Shown here: in pieces, positions 12,181 to 26,514 of the stretch
Position numbering within the stretch: the stretch's first letter is position 1
Layout of the letters: each line of letters starts with the position of its first letter
Assembly: GCF_050948175.1 (NCBI RefSeq)
Contig: NW_027490219.1
Coordinates: forward strand, 1-64,000
Direction: 5' to 3'
DNA: 64,000 nt
DNA from: Xylocopa sonorina
Lineage: Eukaryota; Arthropoda; Insecta; Hymenoptera; Apidae
Program-made: the position numbers and the translations under genes
The notes under the pieces: model-generated
Told to the model about the DNA's origin: nothing
The model's database searches: none
What the model saw: the letters and a program-made list of their open reading frames with translations, nothing else

Positions 12181-13473
12181 CAAATGAATGTGAATGCGAC
12201 ACTTCCTCGCTAGGAAATAGCGTTTGCAGATGTCTACGTATCGTAGCAATAGAGTTCATATGATTCTTAAAACGCGATGTCGCATCTCATTTCTATGTTT
12301 CATGGTAAGATATAATATGATTTGCGAAGTGTCATGTATTCCTCGTCTACACTTCAAATGAATGTAAATGCGACACTTCCTCGCTAGGAAATAGCGTTTG
12401 CAGATGTCTACGTATCGTAGCAATAGCTTTCTAATGCTTCTTAAAACGCGATATCGCATCTCATTTCTATGTCGCATGGTAAGATATAATATGATTTGCG
12501 AAGTGTCATGTATTCCTCGTCTACGATTCAAATGAATGTAAATGCGACACTTCCTTGCAACGAAATAGCGTTTGCAGATGTCTACGTGTCGTAGCAATAG
12601 AGTTCTTATGATTCTTAAAACGCGATATCGCATCTCATTTCTTTGTTTCATGGTAAGATATAATATGATTTGCGAAGTGTCATGTATTCCTCGTCTACAC
12701 TTGAAATGAATGTGAATGCGACTCTTCCTCGATAGGAAATAGCGTTTGCAGATGTCTACGTATCGTAGCAATAGAGTTCATATGATTCTTAAAACGCGAT
12801 ATCGCATCTCATTTCTATGTTTCATGGTAGGATATAACAAAATTTGCGAAGTGTTATGTATTCCTCGTCTACACTTCAAATGAATGTGAATGCGATACTT
12901 CCTCGCTAGGAAATAGCGTTTGCAGATGTCTACGTTTCGTAGCAATAGCTTTCTAATGCTTCTTAAAACGCGATATCGCATCTCATTTCTATGTTTCATG
13001 GTAAGATATAATATGATTTGCGAAGGGTCATGTATTCCTCGTCTACACTTCAAATGAATGTGAATGCGACACTTCCTCGCTAGGAAATAGCGTTTGCAGA
13101 TGTCTACGTATCGTAGCAATAGAGTTCATATGATTCTTAAAACGCGATGTCGCATCTCATTTCTATGTTTCATGGTAAGATATAATATGATTTGCGAAGT
13201 GTCATGTATTCCTCGTCTACACTTCAAATGAATGTAAATGCGACACTTCCTTGCTAGGAAATAGCGTCTGCAGGTGTCTAGGTATCGTAACAATAGAGTT
13301 CTAATGCTTCTTAAAACGCGATATCGCATCTCATTTCTATGTTTCATGGTAAGATGTAATATGATTTGCGAAGTGTTATGCATTCCTCGTCTACGATTCA
13401 AATGAATGTAAATGCGACACTTCCTCGCTAGGAAATAGCGTTTGCAGATGTCTACGTATCGTAGCAATAGAGT

Positions 13474-15556
13474 TCATATGATTCTTAAAACGCGATGTCG
13501 CATCTCATTTCTATGTTTCATGGTAAGATATAATATGATTTGCGAAGTGTCATGTATTCCTCGTCTACACTTCAAATGAATGTAAATGCGACACTTCCTT
13601 GCTAGGAAATAGCGTCTGCAGATGTCTAGGTATCGTAGCAATAGAGTTCTAATGCTTCTTAAAACGCGATATCGCATCTCATTTCTATGTTTCATGGTAA
13701 GATGTAATATGATTTGCGAAGTGTTATGCATTCCTCGTCTACGATTCAAATGAATGTAAATGCGACACTTCATTGCAAGGAAATAGCGTTTGCAAATGTC
13801 TACGTATCGTAGCAATAGAGTTCTTATGATTCTTAAAACGCGATATCGCATCTCATTTCTATGTTTCATGGTAAGATATAATATGATTTGCGAAGTGTCA
13901 TGTATTCCGCGTCTACACTTCAAATGAATGTAAATGCGACACTTCCTCGCTAGGAAATAGCGTTTGAAGATGTCTACGTATCGTAGCAATAGAGTTCATA
14001 TGATTCTTAAAACGCGATATCGCATCTCATTTCTATGTTTCATGGTAAGATATAATATGATTTGCGAAGTGTCATGTATTCCCCGTCTACACTTCAAATG
14101 AATGTAAATGCGACACTTCCTCGCTAGGAAATAGCGTTTGCAGATGTCTACGTATCGTAGCAATAGCTTTCTAATGCTTCTTAAAACGCGATATCGCATC
14201 TCATTTCTATGTTGCATGGTAAGATATAATATGATTTGCGAAGTGTCATGTATTCCTCGTCTACGATTCAAATGAATGTAAATGCGACACTTCCTTGCAA
14301 CGAAATAGCTTTTGCAGATGTCTACGTGTCGTAGCAATAGAGTTCTTATGATTCTTAAAACGCGATATCGCATCTCATTTCTTTGTTTCATGGTAAGATA
14401 TAATATGATTTGCGAAGTGTCATGTATTCCTCGTCTACACTTGAAATGAATGTGAATGCGACTCTTCCTCGATAGGAAATAGCGTTTGCAGATGTCTACG
14501 TATCGTAGCAATAGAGTTCATATGATTCTTAAAACGCGATATCGCATCTCATTTCTATGTTTCATGGTAGGATATAACAAAATTTGCGAAGTGTTATGTA
14601 TTCCTCGTCTACACTTCAAATGAATGTGAATGCGATACTTCCTCGCTAGGAAATAGCGTTTGCAGATGTCTACGTTTCGTAGCAATAGCTTTCTAATGCT
14701 TCTTAAAACGCGATATCGCATCTCATTTCTATGTTGCATGGTAAGATATAATATGATTTGCGAAGTGTCATGTATTCCTCGTCTACGATTCAAATGAATG
14801 TAAATGCGACACTTCCTTGCAAGGAAATAGCGTTTGCAGATGTCTACGTATCGTAGCAATAGAGTTCTTATGATTCTTAAAACGCGATATCGCATCTCAT
14901 TTCTATGTTTCATGGTAAGATATAATATGATTTGCGAAGTGTCATGTATTCCTCGTCTACACTTGAAATGAATGTGAATGCGACTCTTCCTCGGTAGGAA
15001 ATAGCGTTTGCAGATGTCTACGTATCGTAGCAATAGAGTTCATATGATTCTTAAAACGCGATATCGCATCTCATTTCTATGTTTCATGGTAGGATATAAC
15101 AAAATTTGCGAAGTGTTATGTATTCCTCGTCTACACTTCAAATGAATGTGAATGCGATACTTCCTCGCTAGGAAATAGCGTTTGCAGATGTCTACGATTC
15201 GTAGCAATAGCTTTCTAATGCTTCTTAAAACGCGATATCGCATCTCATTTCTATGTTGCATGGTAAGATATAATATGATTTGCGAAGTGTCATGTATTCC
15301 TCGTCTACGATTCAAATGAATGTAAATGCGACACTTCCTTGCAAGGAAATAGCGTTTGCAGATGTCTACGTATCGTAGCAATAGAGTTCTTATGATTCTT
15401 AAAACGCGATATCGCATCTCATTTCTATGTTTCATGGTAAGATATAATATGATTTGCGAAGTGTCATGTATTCCTCGTCTACACTTGAAATGAATGTGAA
15501 TGCGACTCTTCCTCGGTAGGAAATAGCGTTTGCAGATGTCTACGTATCGTAGCAAT
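13474..15556 (+). repeat. Trimeric higher-order repeat (522 bp), four units in a row
   Basis: Three monomer types follow each other regularly. One has junction GAGTTCATATG and GTAGGATATAACAAAAT, one has GCTTTCTAATG and GTTGCATGG, and one has GAGTTCTTATG and CACTTGAAATG with GCGACTCTTCC. Successive trimers begin near 13474, 13996, 14518 and 15040. The pair 14512-15033 and 15034-15555 is nearly identical and shares the private variant CCTCGGTAGG. The one difference I noticed is T at 14675 against A at 15197. The same trimer type returns at about 18.7-20.3, 21.1-23.2 and 23.9-25.5 kb. Confidence 0.8.
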
Positions 15557-16589
15557 AGAGTTCATATGATTCTTAAAACGCGATATCGCATCTCATTTCT
15601 ATGTTTCATGGTAGGATATAACAAAATTTGCGAAGTGTTATGTATTCCTCGTCTACACTTCAAATCAATGTGAATGCGATACTTCCTCGCTAGGAAATAG
15701 CGTTTGCAGATGTCTACGTTTCGTAGCAATAGCTTTCTAATGCTTCTTAAAACGCGATATCGCATCTCATTACTATGTTTCATGGTAAGATATAATATGA
15801 TTTGCGAAGTGTCATGTATTCCTCGTCTACACTTGAAATGAATGTGAATGCGACACTTCCTCGCTAGGAAATAGCGTTTGCAGATGTCTACGTATCGTAG
15901 CAATAGAGTTCATATGATTCTTAAAACGCGATATCGCATCTCATTTTTATGTTTCATGGTAGGATATAACATAATTTGCGAAGTGTTATGTATTCCTCGT
16001 CTACACTTCAAATGAATGTGAATGCGATACTTCCTCGCTAGGAAATAGCGTTTGCAGATGTCTACGTATCGTAGCAATAGCTTTCTAATGCTTCTTAAAA
16101 CGCGTTATCGCATCTCATTTCTATGTTTCATGGTAAGATATAATATGATTTGCGAAGTGTCATGTATTCCTCGTCTACGATTCAAATGAATGTAAATGCG
16201 ACACTTCCTTGCAAGGAAATAGCATTTGCAGATGTCTACGTATCGTAGCAATAGAGTTCTTATGATTCTTAAAACGCGATATCGCATCTCATTTCTTTGT
16301 TTCATGGTAAGATATAATATGATTTGCGAAGTGTTATGTATTCCTCGTCTACACTTCAAATGAATGTGAATGCGACACTTCCTCGCTAGGAAATAGCGTT
16401 TGCAGATGTCTACGTATCGTAGCAATAGAGTTCATATGATTCTTAAAACGCGATATCGCATCTCATTTCTATGTTTCATGGTAAGATATAATATGATTTG
16501 CGAAGTGTCATGTATTCCTCGTCTACACTTCAAATGAATGTAAATGCGACACTTCCTTGCTAGGAAATAGCGTCTGCAGATGTCTAGGT

Positions 16590-16597
16590 ATCGAGCA
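16590..16597. other. 1-bp deletion, first copy
   Basis: GTATCGTAGCAATAG is reduced to GTATCGAGCAATAG at the junction 16593/16594. The phase of the 174-bp repeat moves by -1. The identical deletion occurs near 26510, showing that the two were copied from one event. Confidence 0.9.
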
Positions 16598-18527
16598 ATA
16601 GAGTTCTAATGCTTCTTAAAACGCGATATCGCATCTCATTTCTATGTTTCATGGTAGGATGTAAAATTATTTGCGAAGTGTTATGTATTCCTCGCCTACA
16701 CTTCAAGTGAATGTAAATGCGACACTTCCTTGCAAGGAAGTAGCGATTGCAGATGTCTACGTATCGAAGAAATAGAGTTCCAATGCTTCTTAAAACGAGA
16801 TATTGCATCTTATATCTATGTTTCATGATAAGATATAATATACATTGCGAAGTGTTATGCATTCCTCGTCTACGATTCAAATGAATGTAAATGCGACACT
16901 TCCTTGCAAGGAAATAGCGTTTGCAAATGTCTACGTATCGTAGCAATAGAGTTCTTATGATTCTTAAAACGCGATATCGCATCTCATTTCTATGTTTCAT
17001 GGTAAGATATAATATGATTTGCGAAGTGTCATGTATTCCGCGTCTACGCTTCAAACGAATGTAAATGCGACACTTCCTCGCTAGGAAATAGCGTTTGAAG
17101 ATGTCTACGTATCGTAGCAATAGAGTTCATATGATTCTTAAAACGCGATATCGCATCTCATTTCTATGTTTCATGGTAAGATATAATATGATTTGCGAAG
17201 TGTCATGTATTCCTCGTCTACACTTCAAATGAATGTAAATGCGACACTTCCTCGCTAGGAAATAGCGTTTGCAGATGTCTACGTATCGTAGCAATAGAGT
17301 TCATTTGATCCTTAAAACGCGATATCGCATCTCATTTCTATGTTTCATGGTAGGATATAACATAATTTGCGAAGTGTTATGTATTCCTCGTCTACACTTC
17401 AAATGAATGTGAATGCGATACTTCCTCGCTAGGAAATAGCGTTTGCAGATGTCTACGTATCGTAGCAATAGCTTTCTAATGCTTCTTAAAACGCGATATC
17501 GCATCTCATTTCTATGTTTCATGGTAAGATATAATATGATTTGCGAAGTGTCATGTATTCCTCGTCTACGATTCAAATGAATGTAAATGCGACACTTCCT
17601 TGCAAGGAAATAGCGTTTGCAGATGTCTACGTATCGTAGCAATAGAGTTCTTATGATTCTTAAAACGCGATATCGCATCTCATTTCTTTGTTTCATGGTA
17701 AGATATAATATGATTTGCGAAGTATCATGTATTCCTCGTCTACACTTCAAACGAATGTAAATGCGACACTTCCTTGAAAGGAAATAGCGATTGCAGATGT
17801 CTACGTATCGAAGCAATAGAGTTCTAAAGCTTCTTAAAACTAGATATTGCATCTCATATCTATGTTTCATGGTAAGATATAATATTATTTGCGAAGTGTC
17901 ATGTATTCCTCGTCTACACTTCAAATGAATGTGAATGCGACACTTCCTCGCTAGGAAATAGCGTTTGCAGATGTCTACGTATCGTAGCAATAGATTTCTA
18001 ATGCTTCTTAAAACGCGATATCGCATCTCATTTCTATGTTTCATAGTAAGATATAATATGATTTGCGAAGTGTCATGTATTCCTCGTCTACACTTCAAAT
18101 GAATGTAAATGCGACACTTCCTTGCAAGGAAATAGCGTTTGCAGATGTCTACCTATCGTAGCTATAAAATTCTAATGCTTCTTAGAACGCGATATCGCAT
18201 CTCATTTCTATGTTTCATGGTAAGATGTAATATGATTTGCGAAGTGTTATGTATTCCTCGTCTACACTTCAAATGAATGTGAATGCGACACTTCCTCGCT
18301 AGGAAATAGCGTTTGCAGATGTCTACGTTTCGTAGCAATAGCTTTCTAATGCTTCTTAAAACGCGATATCGCATCTCATTACTATGTTTCATGGTAAGAT
18401 ATAATATGATTTGCGAAGTGTCATGTATTCCTCGTCTACACTTGAAATGAATGTGAATGCGACACTTCCTCGCTAGGAAATAGCGTTTGCAGATGTCTAC
18501 GTATCGTAGCAATAGAGTTCTAATGCT

Positions 18528-21500
18528 TCTTAAAACGCGATATCGCATCTCATTTCTATGTTTCATGGTAAGATATAATATGATTTGCGAAGTGTCATGT
18601 ATTCCGCGTCTACACTTCAAATGAATGTAAATGCGACACTTCGTCGCTAGGAAATAGCGTTTGAAGATGTCTACGTATCGTAGCAATAGAGTTCATATGA
18701 TTCTTAAAACGCGATATCGCATCTCATTTCTATGTTTCATGGTAAGATATAATATGATTTGCGAAGTGTCATGTATTCCTCGTCTACACTTCAAATGAAT
18801 GTAAATGCGACACTTCCTCGCTAGGAAATAGCGTTTGCAGATGTCTACGTATCGTAGCAATAGCTTTCTAATGCTTCTTAAAACGCGATATCGCATCTCA
18901 TTTCTATGTTGCATGGTAGGATATAACATAATTTGCGAAGTGTTATGTATTCCTCGTCTACACTTCAAATGAATGTGAATGCGATACTTCCTCGCTAGGA
19001 AATAGCGTTTGCAGATGTCTACGTATCGTAGCAATAGAGTTCTTATGATTCTTAAAACGCGATATCGCATCTCATTTCTTTGTTTCATGGTAAGATATAA
19101 TATGATTTGCGAAGTGTCATGTATTCCTCGTCTACACTTGAAATGAATGTGAATGCGACTCTTCCTCGATAGGAAATAGCGTTTGCAGATGTCTACGTAT
19201 CGTAGCAATAGAGTTCATATGATTCTTAAAACGCGATATCGCATCTCATTTCTATGTTTCATGGTAGGATATAACAAAATTTGCGAAGTGTTATGTATTC
19301 CTCGTCTACACTTCAAATGAATGTGAATGCGATACTTCCTCGCTAGGAAATAGCGTTTGCAGATGTCTACGTTTCGTAGCAATAGCTTTCTAATGCTTCT
19401 TAAAACGCGATATCGCATCTCATTTCTATGTTGCATGGTAAGATATAATATGATTTGCGAAGTGTCATGTATTCCTCGTCTACGATTCAAATGAATGTAA
19501 ATGCGACACTTCCTTGCAAGGAAATAGCGTTTGCAGATGTCTACGTATCGTAGCAATAGAGTTCTTATGATTCTTAAAACGCGATATCGCATCTCATTTC
19601 TATGTTTCATGGTAAGATATAATATGATTTGCGAAGTGTCATGTATTCCTCGTCTACACTTGAAATGAATGTGAATGCGACTCTTCCTCGATAGGAAATA
19701 GCGTTTGCAGATGTCTACGTATCGTAGCAATAGAGTTCATATGATTCTTAAAACGCGATATCGCATCTCATTTCTATGTTTCATGGTAGGATATAACAAA
19801 ACTTCCGAAGTGTTATGTATTCCTCGTCTACACTTCAAATGAATGTGAATGCGATACTTCCTCGCTAGGAAATGGCGTTTGCAGATGTCTACGTTTCGTA
19901 GCAATAGCTTTCTAATGCTTCTTAAAACGCGATATCGCATCTCATTTCTATGTTTCATGGTAAGATATAATATGATTTGCGAAGTGTCATGTATTCCTCG
20001 TCTACGATTCAAATGAATGTAAATGCGACACTTCCTTGCAAGGAAATAGCATTTGCAGATGTCTACGTATCGTAGCAATAGAGTTCTTATGATTCTTAAA
20101 ACGCGATATCGCATCTCATTTCTTTGTTTCATGGTAAGATATAATATGATTTGCGAAGTGTTATGTATTCCTCGTCTACACTTCAAATGAATGTGAATGC
20201 GACACTTCCTCGCTAGGAAATAGCGTTTGCAGATGTCTACGTATCGTAGCAATAGAGTTCATATGATTCTTAAAACGCGATATCGCATCTCATTTCTATG
20301 TTTCATGGTAGGATATAACATAATTTGCGAAGTGTTATGTATTCCTCGTCTACACTTCAAATGAATGTGAATGCGATACTTCCTCGCTAGGAAATAGCGT
20401 TTGCAGATGTCTACGTATCGAAGCAATAGAGTTCAAATGCTTCTTAAAACGAGATATTGCATCTTATATCTATGTTTCATGATAAGATATAATATACATT
20501 GCGAAGTGTTATGCATTCCTCGTCTACGATTCAAATGAATGTAAATGCGACACTTCCTTGCACGGAAATAGCGTTTGCAGATGTCTACGTATCGTAGCAA
20601 TAGAGTTCTTATGGTTCTTAAAACGCGATATCGCATCTCATTTCTATGTTTCATGGTAAGATATAATATGATTTGCGAAGGGTCATGTATTCCTCGTCTA
20701 CACTTCAAATGAATGTGAATGCGACACTTCCTCGCTAGGAAATAGCGTTTGCAGATGTCTACGTATCGTAGCAATAGAGTTCATATGATTCTTAAAACGC
20801 GATGTCGCATCTCATTTCTATGTTTCATGGTAAGATATAATATGATTTGCGAAGTGTCATGTATTCCTCGTCTACACTTCAAATGAATGTAAATGCGACA
20901 CTTCCTTGCTAGGAAATAGCGTCTGCAGATGTCTAGGTATCGTAGCAATAGAGTTCTAATGCTTCTTAAAACGCGATATCGCATCTCATTTCTATGTTTC
21001 ATGGTAAGATGTAATATGATTTGCGAAGTGTTATGCATTCCTCGTCTACGATTCAAATGAATGTAAATGCGACACTTCCTCGCTAGGAAATAGCGTTTGC
21101 AGATGTCTACGTATCGTAGCAATAGAGTTCATATGATTCTTAAAACGCGATGTCGCATCTCATTTCTATGTTTCATGGTAAGATATAATATGATTTGCGA
21201 AGTGTCATGTATTCCTCGTCTACACTTCAAATGAATGTAAATGCGACACTTCCTTGCTAGGAAATAGCGTCTGCAGATGTCTAGGTATCGCAGCAATAGA
21301 GATCTAATGCTTCTTAAAACGCGATATCGCATCTCATTTCTATGTTTCATGGTAAGATGTAATATGATTTGCGACGTGTTATGCATTCCTCGTCTACGAT
21401 TCAAATGAATGTAAATGCGACACTTCATTGCAAGGAAATAGCGTTTGCAAATGTCTACGTATCGTAGCAATAGAGTTCTTATGATTCTTAAAACGCGATA

Positions 21501-23210
21501 TCGCATCTCATTTCTATGTTTCATGGTAAGATATAATATGATTTGCGAAGTGTCATGTATTCCGCGTCTACACTTCAAATGAATGTAAATGCGACACTTC
21601 GTCGCTAGGAAATAGCGTTTGAAGATGTCTACGTATCGTAGCAATAGAGTTCATATGATTCTTAAAACGCGATATCGCATCTCATTTCTATGTTTCATGG
21701 TAAGATATAATATGATTTGCGAAGTGTCATGTATTCCTCGTCTACACTTCAAATGAATGTAAATGCGACACTTCCTCGCTAGGAAATAGCGTTTGCAGAT
21801 GTCTACGTATCGTAGCAATAGCTTTCTAATGCTTCTTAAAACGCGATATCGCATCTCATTTCTATGTTGCATGGTAAGATATAATATGATTTGCGAAGTG
21901 TCATGTATTCCTCGTCTACGATTCAAATGAATGTAAATGCGACACTTCCTTGCAACGAAATAGCGTTTGCAGATGTCTACGTGTCGTAGCAATAGAGTTC
22001 TTATGATTCTTAAAACGCGATATCGCATCTCATTTCTTTGTTTCATGGTAAGATATAATATGATTTGCGAAGTGTCATGTATTCCTCGTCTACACTTGAA
22101 ATGAATGTGAATGCGACTCTTCCTCGATAGGAAATAGCGTTTGCAGATGTCTACGTATCGTAGCAATAGAGTTCATATGATTCTTAAAACGCGATATCGC
22201 ATCTCATTTCTATGTTTCATGGTAGGATATAACAAAATTTGCGAAGTGTTATGTATTCCTCGTCTACACTTCAAACGAATGTGAATGCGATACTTCCTCG
22301 CTAGGAAATAGCGTTTGCAGATGTCTACGTTTCGTAGCAATAGCTTTCTAATGCTTCTTAAAACGCGATATCGCATCTCATTTCTATGTTGCATGGTAAG
22401 ATATAATATGATTTGCGAAGTGTCATGTATTCCTCGTCTACGATTCAAATGAATGTAAATGCGACACTTCCTTGCAAGGAAATAGCGTTTGCAGATGTCT
22501 ACGTATCGTAGCAATAGAGTTCTTATGATTCTTAAAACGCGATATCGCATCTCATTTCTATGTTTCATGGTAAGATATAATATGATTTGCGAAGTGTCAT
22601 GTATTCCTCGTCTACACTTGAAATGAATGTGAATGCGACTCTTCCTCGATAGGAAATAGCGTTTGCAGATGTCTACGTATCGTAGCAATAGAGTTCATAT
22701 GATTCTTAAAACGCGATATCGCATCTCATTTCTATGTTTCATGGTAGGATATAACAAAACTTCCGAAGTGTTATGTATTCCTCGTCTACACTTCAAATGA
22801 ATGTGAATGCGATACTTCCTCGCTAGGAAATGGCGTTTGCAGATGTCTACGTTTCGTAGCAATAGCTTTCTAATGCTTCTTAAAACGCGATATCGCATCT
22901 CATTTCTATGTTTCATGGTAAGATATAATATGATTTGCGAAGTGTCATGTATTCCTCGTCTACGATTCAAATGAATGTAAATGCGACACTTCCTTGCAAG
23001 GAAATAGCATTTGCAGATGTCTACGTATCGTAGCAATAGAGTTCTTATGATTCTTAAAACGCGATATCGCATCTCATTTCTTTGTTTCATGGTAAGATAT
23101 AATATGATTTGCGAAGTGTTATGTATTCCTCGTCTACACTTCAAATGAATGTGAATGCGACACTTCCTCGCTAGGAAATAGCGTTTGCAGATGTCTACGT
23201 ATCGTAGCAA
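18528..23210 (+). repeat. Duplicated block at an offset of 17 monomers (2,958 bp)
   Basis: 18528-20252 corresponds to about 21486-23210 at an offset of 2,958 bp. The match includes the rare CACTTCGTCGCTAGG unit near 18637 and 21595, the rare AACTTCCGAAGTG near 19799 and 22757, and AAATGGCG near 19871 and 22829. The match is broken over 18919-19025 (listed separately). A further copy of the trimer part lies at 24435-25472, at offset 2,784 bp (16 units) from 21651. Confidence 0.8.
18919..19025 (+). repeat. Conversion-like patch within one monomer
   Basis: Against its duplicate 2,958 bp downstream, the sequence matches on both sides. From 18919 to 19025 it instead carries the variants of another monomer type: GTAGGATATAACATAAT, GTTATG, CACTTCAAATG, GTGAATGCGATACTTCC and CTCGCTAGG. 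These are the variants seen together near 20310-20410 and 23269-23370. The flanks keep the original class marks, GTTGCATGG on the left and GAGTTCTTATG with TTCTTTGTTTC on the right. A short conversion tract of about 107-115 bp, or a double exchange, explains this. Confidence 0.7.
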
Positions 23211-23558
23211 TAGAGTTCATATGATTCTTAAAACGCGATATCGCATCTCATTTCTATGTTTCATGGTAGGATATAACATAATTTGCGAAGTGTTATGTAT
23301 TCCTCGTCTACACTTCAAATGAATGTGAATGCGATACTTCCTCGCTAGGAAATAGCGTTTGCAGATGTCTACGTATCGTAGCAATAGAGTTCATATGATT
23401 CTTAAAACGCGATATCGCATCTCATTTCTATGTTTCATGGTAGGATATAACATAATTTGCGAAGTGTTATGTATTCCTCGTCTACACTTCAAATGAATGT
23501 GAATGCGATACTTCCTCGCTAGGAAATAGCGTTTGCAGATGTCTACGTATCGAAGCAA
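23211..23558 (+). repeat. Single-monomer tandem duplication
   Basis: The units 23211-23384 and 23385-23558 read as identical until the last bases, where GTAGCAA is followed in the second copy by GAAGCAA. In the related block 2,958 bp upstream there is only one such unit (20253-20426). Offsets to that block change from 2,958 bp before this point to 3,132 bp after it, exactly one monomer. This is a recent gain of one repeat unit. Confidence 0.85.
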
Positions 23559-26506
23559 TAGAGTTCAAATGCTTCTTAAAACGAGATATTGCATCTTATA
23601 TCTATGTTTCATGATAAGATATAATATACATTGCGAAGTGTTATGCATTCCTCGTCTACGATTCAAATGAATGTAAATGCGACACTTCCTTGCACGGAAA
23701 TAGCGTTTGCAGATGTCTACGTATCGTAGCAATAGAGTTCTTATGGTTCTTAAAACGCGATATCGCATCTCATTTCTATGTTTCATGGTAAGATATAATA
23801 TGATTTGCGAAGGGTCATGTATTCCTCGTCTACACTTCAAATGAATGTGAATGCGACACTTCCTCGCTAGGAAATAGCGTTTGCAGATGTCTACGTATCG
23901 TAGCAATAGAGTTCATATGATTCTTAAAACGCGATGTCGCATCTCATTTCTATGTTTCATGGTAAGATATAATATGATTTGCGAAGTGTCATGTATTCCT
24001 CGTCTACACTTCAAATGAATGTAAATGCGACACTTCCTTGCTAGGAAATAGCGTCTGCAGATGTCTAGGTATCGTAGCAATAGAGTTCTAATGCTTCTTA
24101 AAACGCGATATCGCATCTCATTTCTATGTTTCATGGTAAGATGTAATATGATTTGCGAAGTGTTATGCATTCCTCGTCTACGATTCAACTGAATGTAAAT
24201 GCGACACTTCCTTGCAAGGAAATAGCGTTTGCAAATGTCTACGTATCGTAGCAATAGAGTTCTTATGATTCTTAAAACGCGATATCGCATCTCATTTCTA
24301 TGTTTCATGGTAAGATATAATATGATTTGCGAAGTGTCATGTATTCGGCGTCTACGCTTCAAATGAATGTAAATGCGACACTTCCTCGCTAGGAAATAGC
24401 GTTTGAAGATGTCTACGTATCGTAGCAATAGAGTTCATATGATTCTTAAAACGCGATATCGCATCTCATTTCTATGTTTCATGGTAAGATATAATATGAT
24501 TTGCGAAGTGTCATGTATTCCTCGTCTACACTTCAAATGAATGTAAATGCGACACTTCCTCGCTAGGAAATAGCGTTTGCAGATGTCTACGTATCGTAGC
24601 AATAGCTTTCTAATGCTTCTTAAAACGCGATATCGCATCTCATTTCTATGTTGCATGGTAAGATATAATATGATTTGCGAAGTGTCATGTATTCCTCGTC
24701 TACGATTCAAATGAATGTAAATGCGACACTTCCTTGCAACGAAATAGCGTTTGCAGATGTCTACGTGTCGTAGCAATAGAGTTCTTATGATTCTTAAAAC
24801 GCGATATCGCATCTCATTTCTTTGTTTCATGGTAAGATATAATATGATTTGCGAAGTGTCATGTATTCCTCGTCTACACTTGAAATGAATGTGAATGCGA
24901 CTCTTCCTCGATAGGAAATAGCGTTTGCAGATGTCTACGTATCGTAGCAATAGAGTTCATATGATTCTTAAAACGCGATATCGCATCTCATTTCTATGTT
25001 TCATGGTAGGATATAACAAAATTTGCGAAGTGTTATGTATTCCTCGTCTACACTTCAAACGAATGTGAATGCGATACTTCCTCGCTAGGAAATAGCGTTT
25101 GCAGATGTCTACGTTTCGTAGCAATAGCTTTCTAATGCTTCTTAAAACGCGATATCGCATCTCATTTCTATGTTGCATGGTAAGATATAATATGATTTGC
25201 GAAGTGTCATGTATTCCTCGTCTACGATTCAAATGAATGTAAATGCGACACTTCCTTGCAAGGAAATAGCGTTTGCAGATGTCTACGTATCGTAGCAATA
25301 GAGTTCTTATGATTCTTAAAACGCGATATCGCATCTCATTTCTATGTTTCATGGTAAGATATAATATGATTTGCGAAGTGTCATGTATTCCTCGTCTACA
25401 CATGAAATGAATGTGAATGCGACTCTTCCTCGATAGGAAATAGCGTTTGCAGATATCTACGTATCGTAGCAATAGAGTTCATATGATCCTTAAAACGCGA
25501 TATCGCATCTCATTTCTATGTTTCATGGTAGGATATAACAAAATTTGCGAAGTGTTATGTATTCCTCGTCTACACTTCAAATGAATGTGAATGCGATACT
25601 TCCTCGCTAGGAAATAGCGTTTGCAGATGTCTACGTTTCGTAGCAATAGCTTTCTAATGCTTCTTAAAACGCGATATCGCATCTCATTACTATGTTTCAT
25701 GGTAAGATATAATATGATTTGCGAAGTGTCATGTATTCCTCGTCTACACTTGAAATGAATGTGAATGCGACACTTCCTCGCTAGGAAATAGCGTTTGCAG
25801 ATGTCTACGTATCGTAGCAATAGAGTTCATATGATTCTTAAAACGCGATATCGCATCTCATTTCTATGTATCATGGTAGGATATAACATAATTTGCGAAG
25901 TGTTATGTATTCCTCGTCTACACTTCAAATGAATGTGAATGCGATACTTCCTCGCTAGGAAATAGCGTTTGCAGATGTCTACGTATCGTAGCAATAGCTT
26001 TCTAATGCTTCTTAAAACGCGATATCGCATCTCATTTCTATGTTTCATGGTAAGATATAATATGATTTGCGAAGTGTCATGTATTCCTCGTCTACGATTC
26101 AAATGAATGTAAATGCGACACTTCCTTGCAAGGAAATAGCATTTGCAGGTGTCTACGTATCGTAGCAATAGAGTTCTTATGATTCTTAAAACGCGATATC
26201 GCATCTCATTTCTTTGTTTCATGGTAAGATATAATATGATTTGCGAAGTGTTATGTATTCCTCGTATACACTTCAAATGAATGTGAATGCGACACTTCCT
26301 CGCTAGGAAATAGCGTTTGCAGATGTCTACGTATCGTAGCAATAGAGTTCATATGATTCTTAAAACGCGATATCGCATCTCATTTCTATGTTTCATGGTA
26401 AGATATAATATGATTTGCGAAGTGTCATGTATTCCTCGTCTACACTTCAAATGAATGTAAATGCGACACTTCCTTGCTAGGAAATAGCGTCTGCAGATGT
26501 CTAGGT

Positions 26507-26514
26507 ATCGAGCA
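26507..26514. other. 1-bp deletion, second copy
   Basis: The same loss of T in GTATCGAGCAATAG as near 16593, at the junction 26510/26511, in the same unit context. The repeat phase moves by a further -1. Confidence 0.9.

Noticed and set aside
14660..14700. Possible CENP-B box around TTTCGTAGCAATAG
   Set aside because: Only TTCG and an A at the right distance agree. The CGGG part of the box is absent in all units I read.
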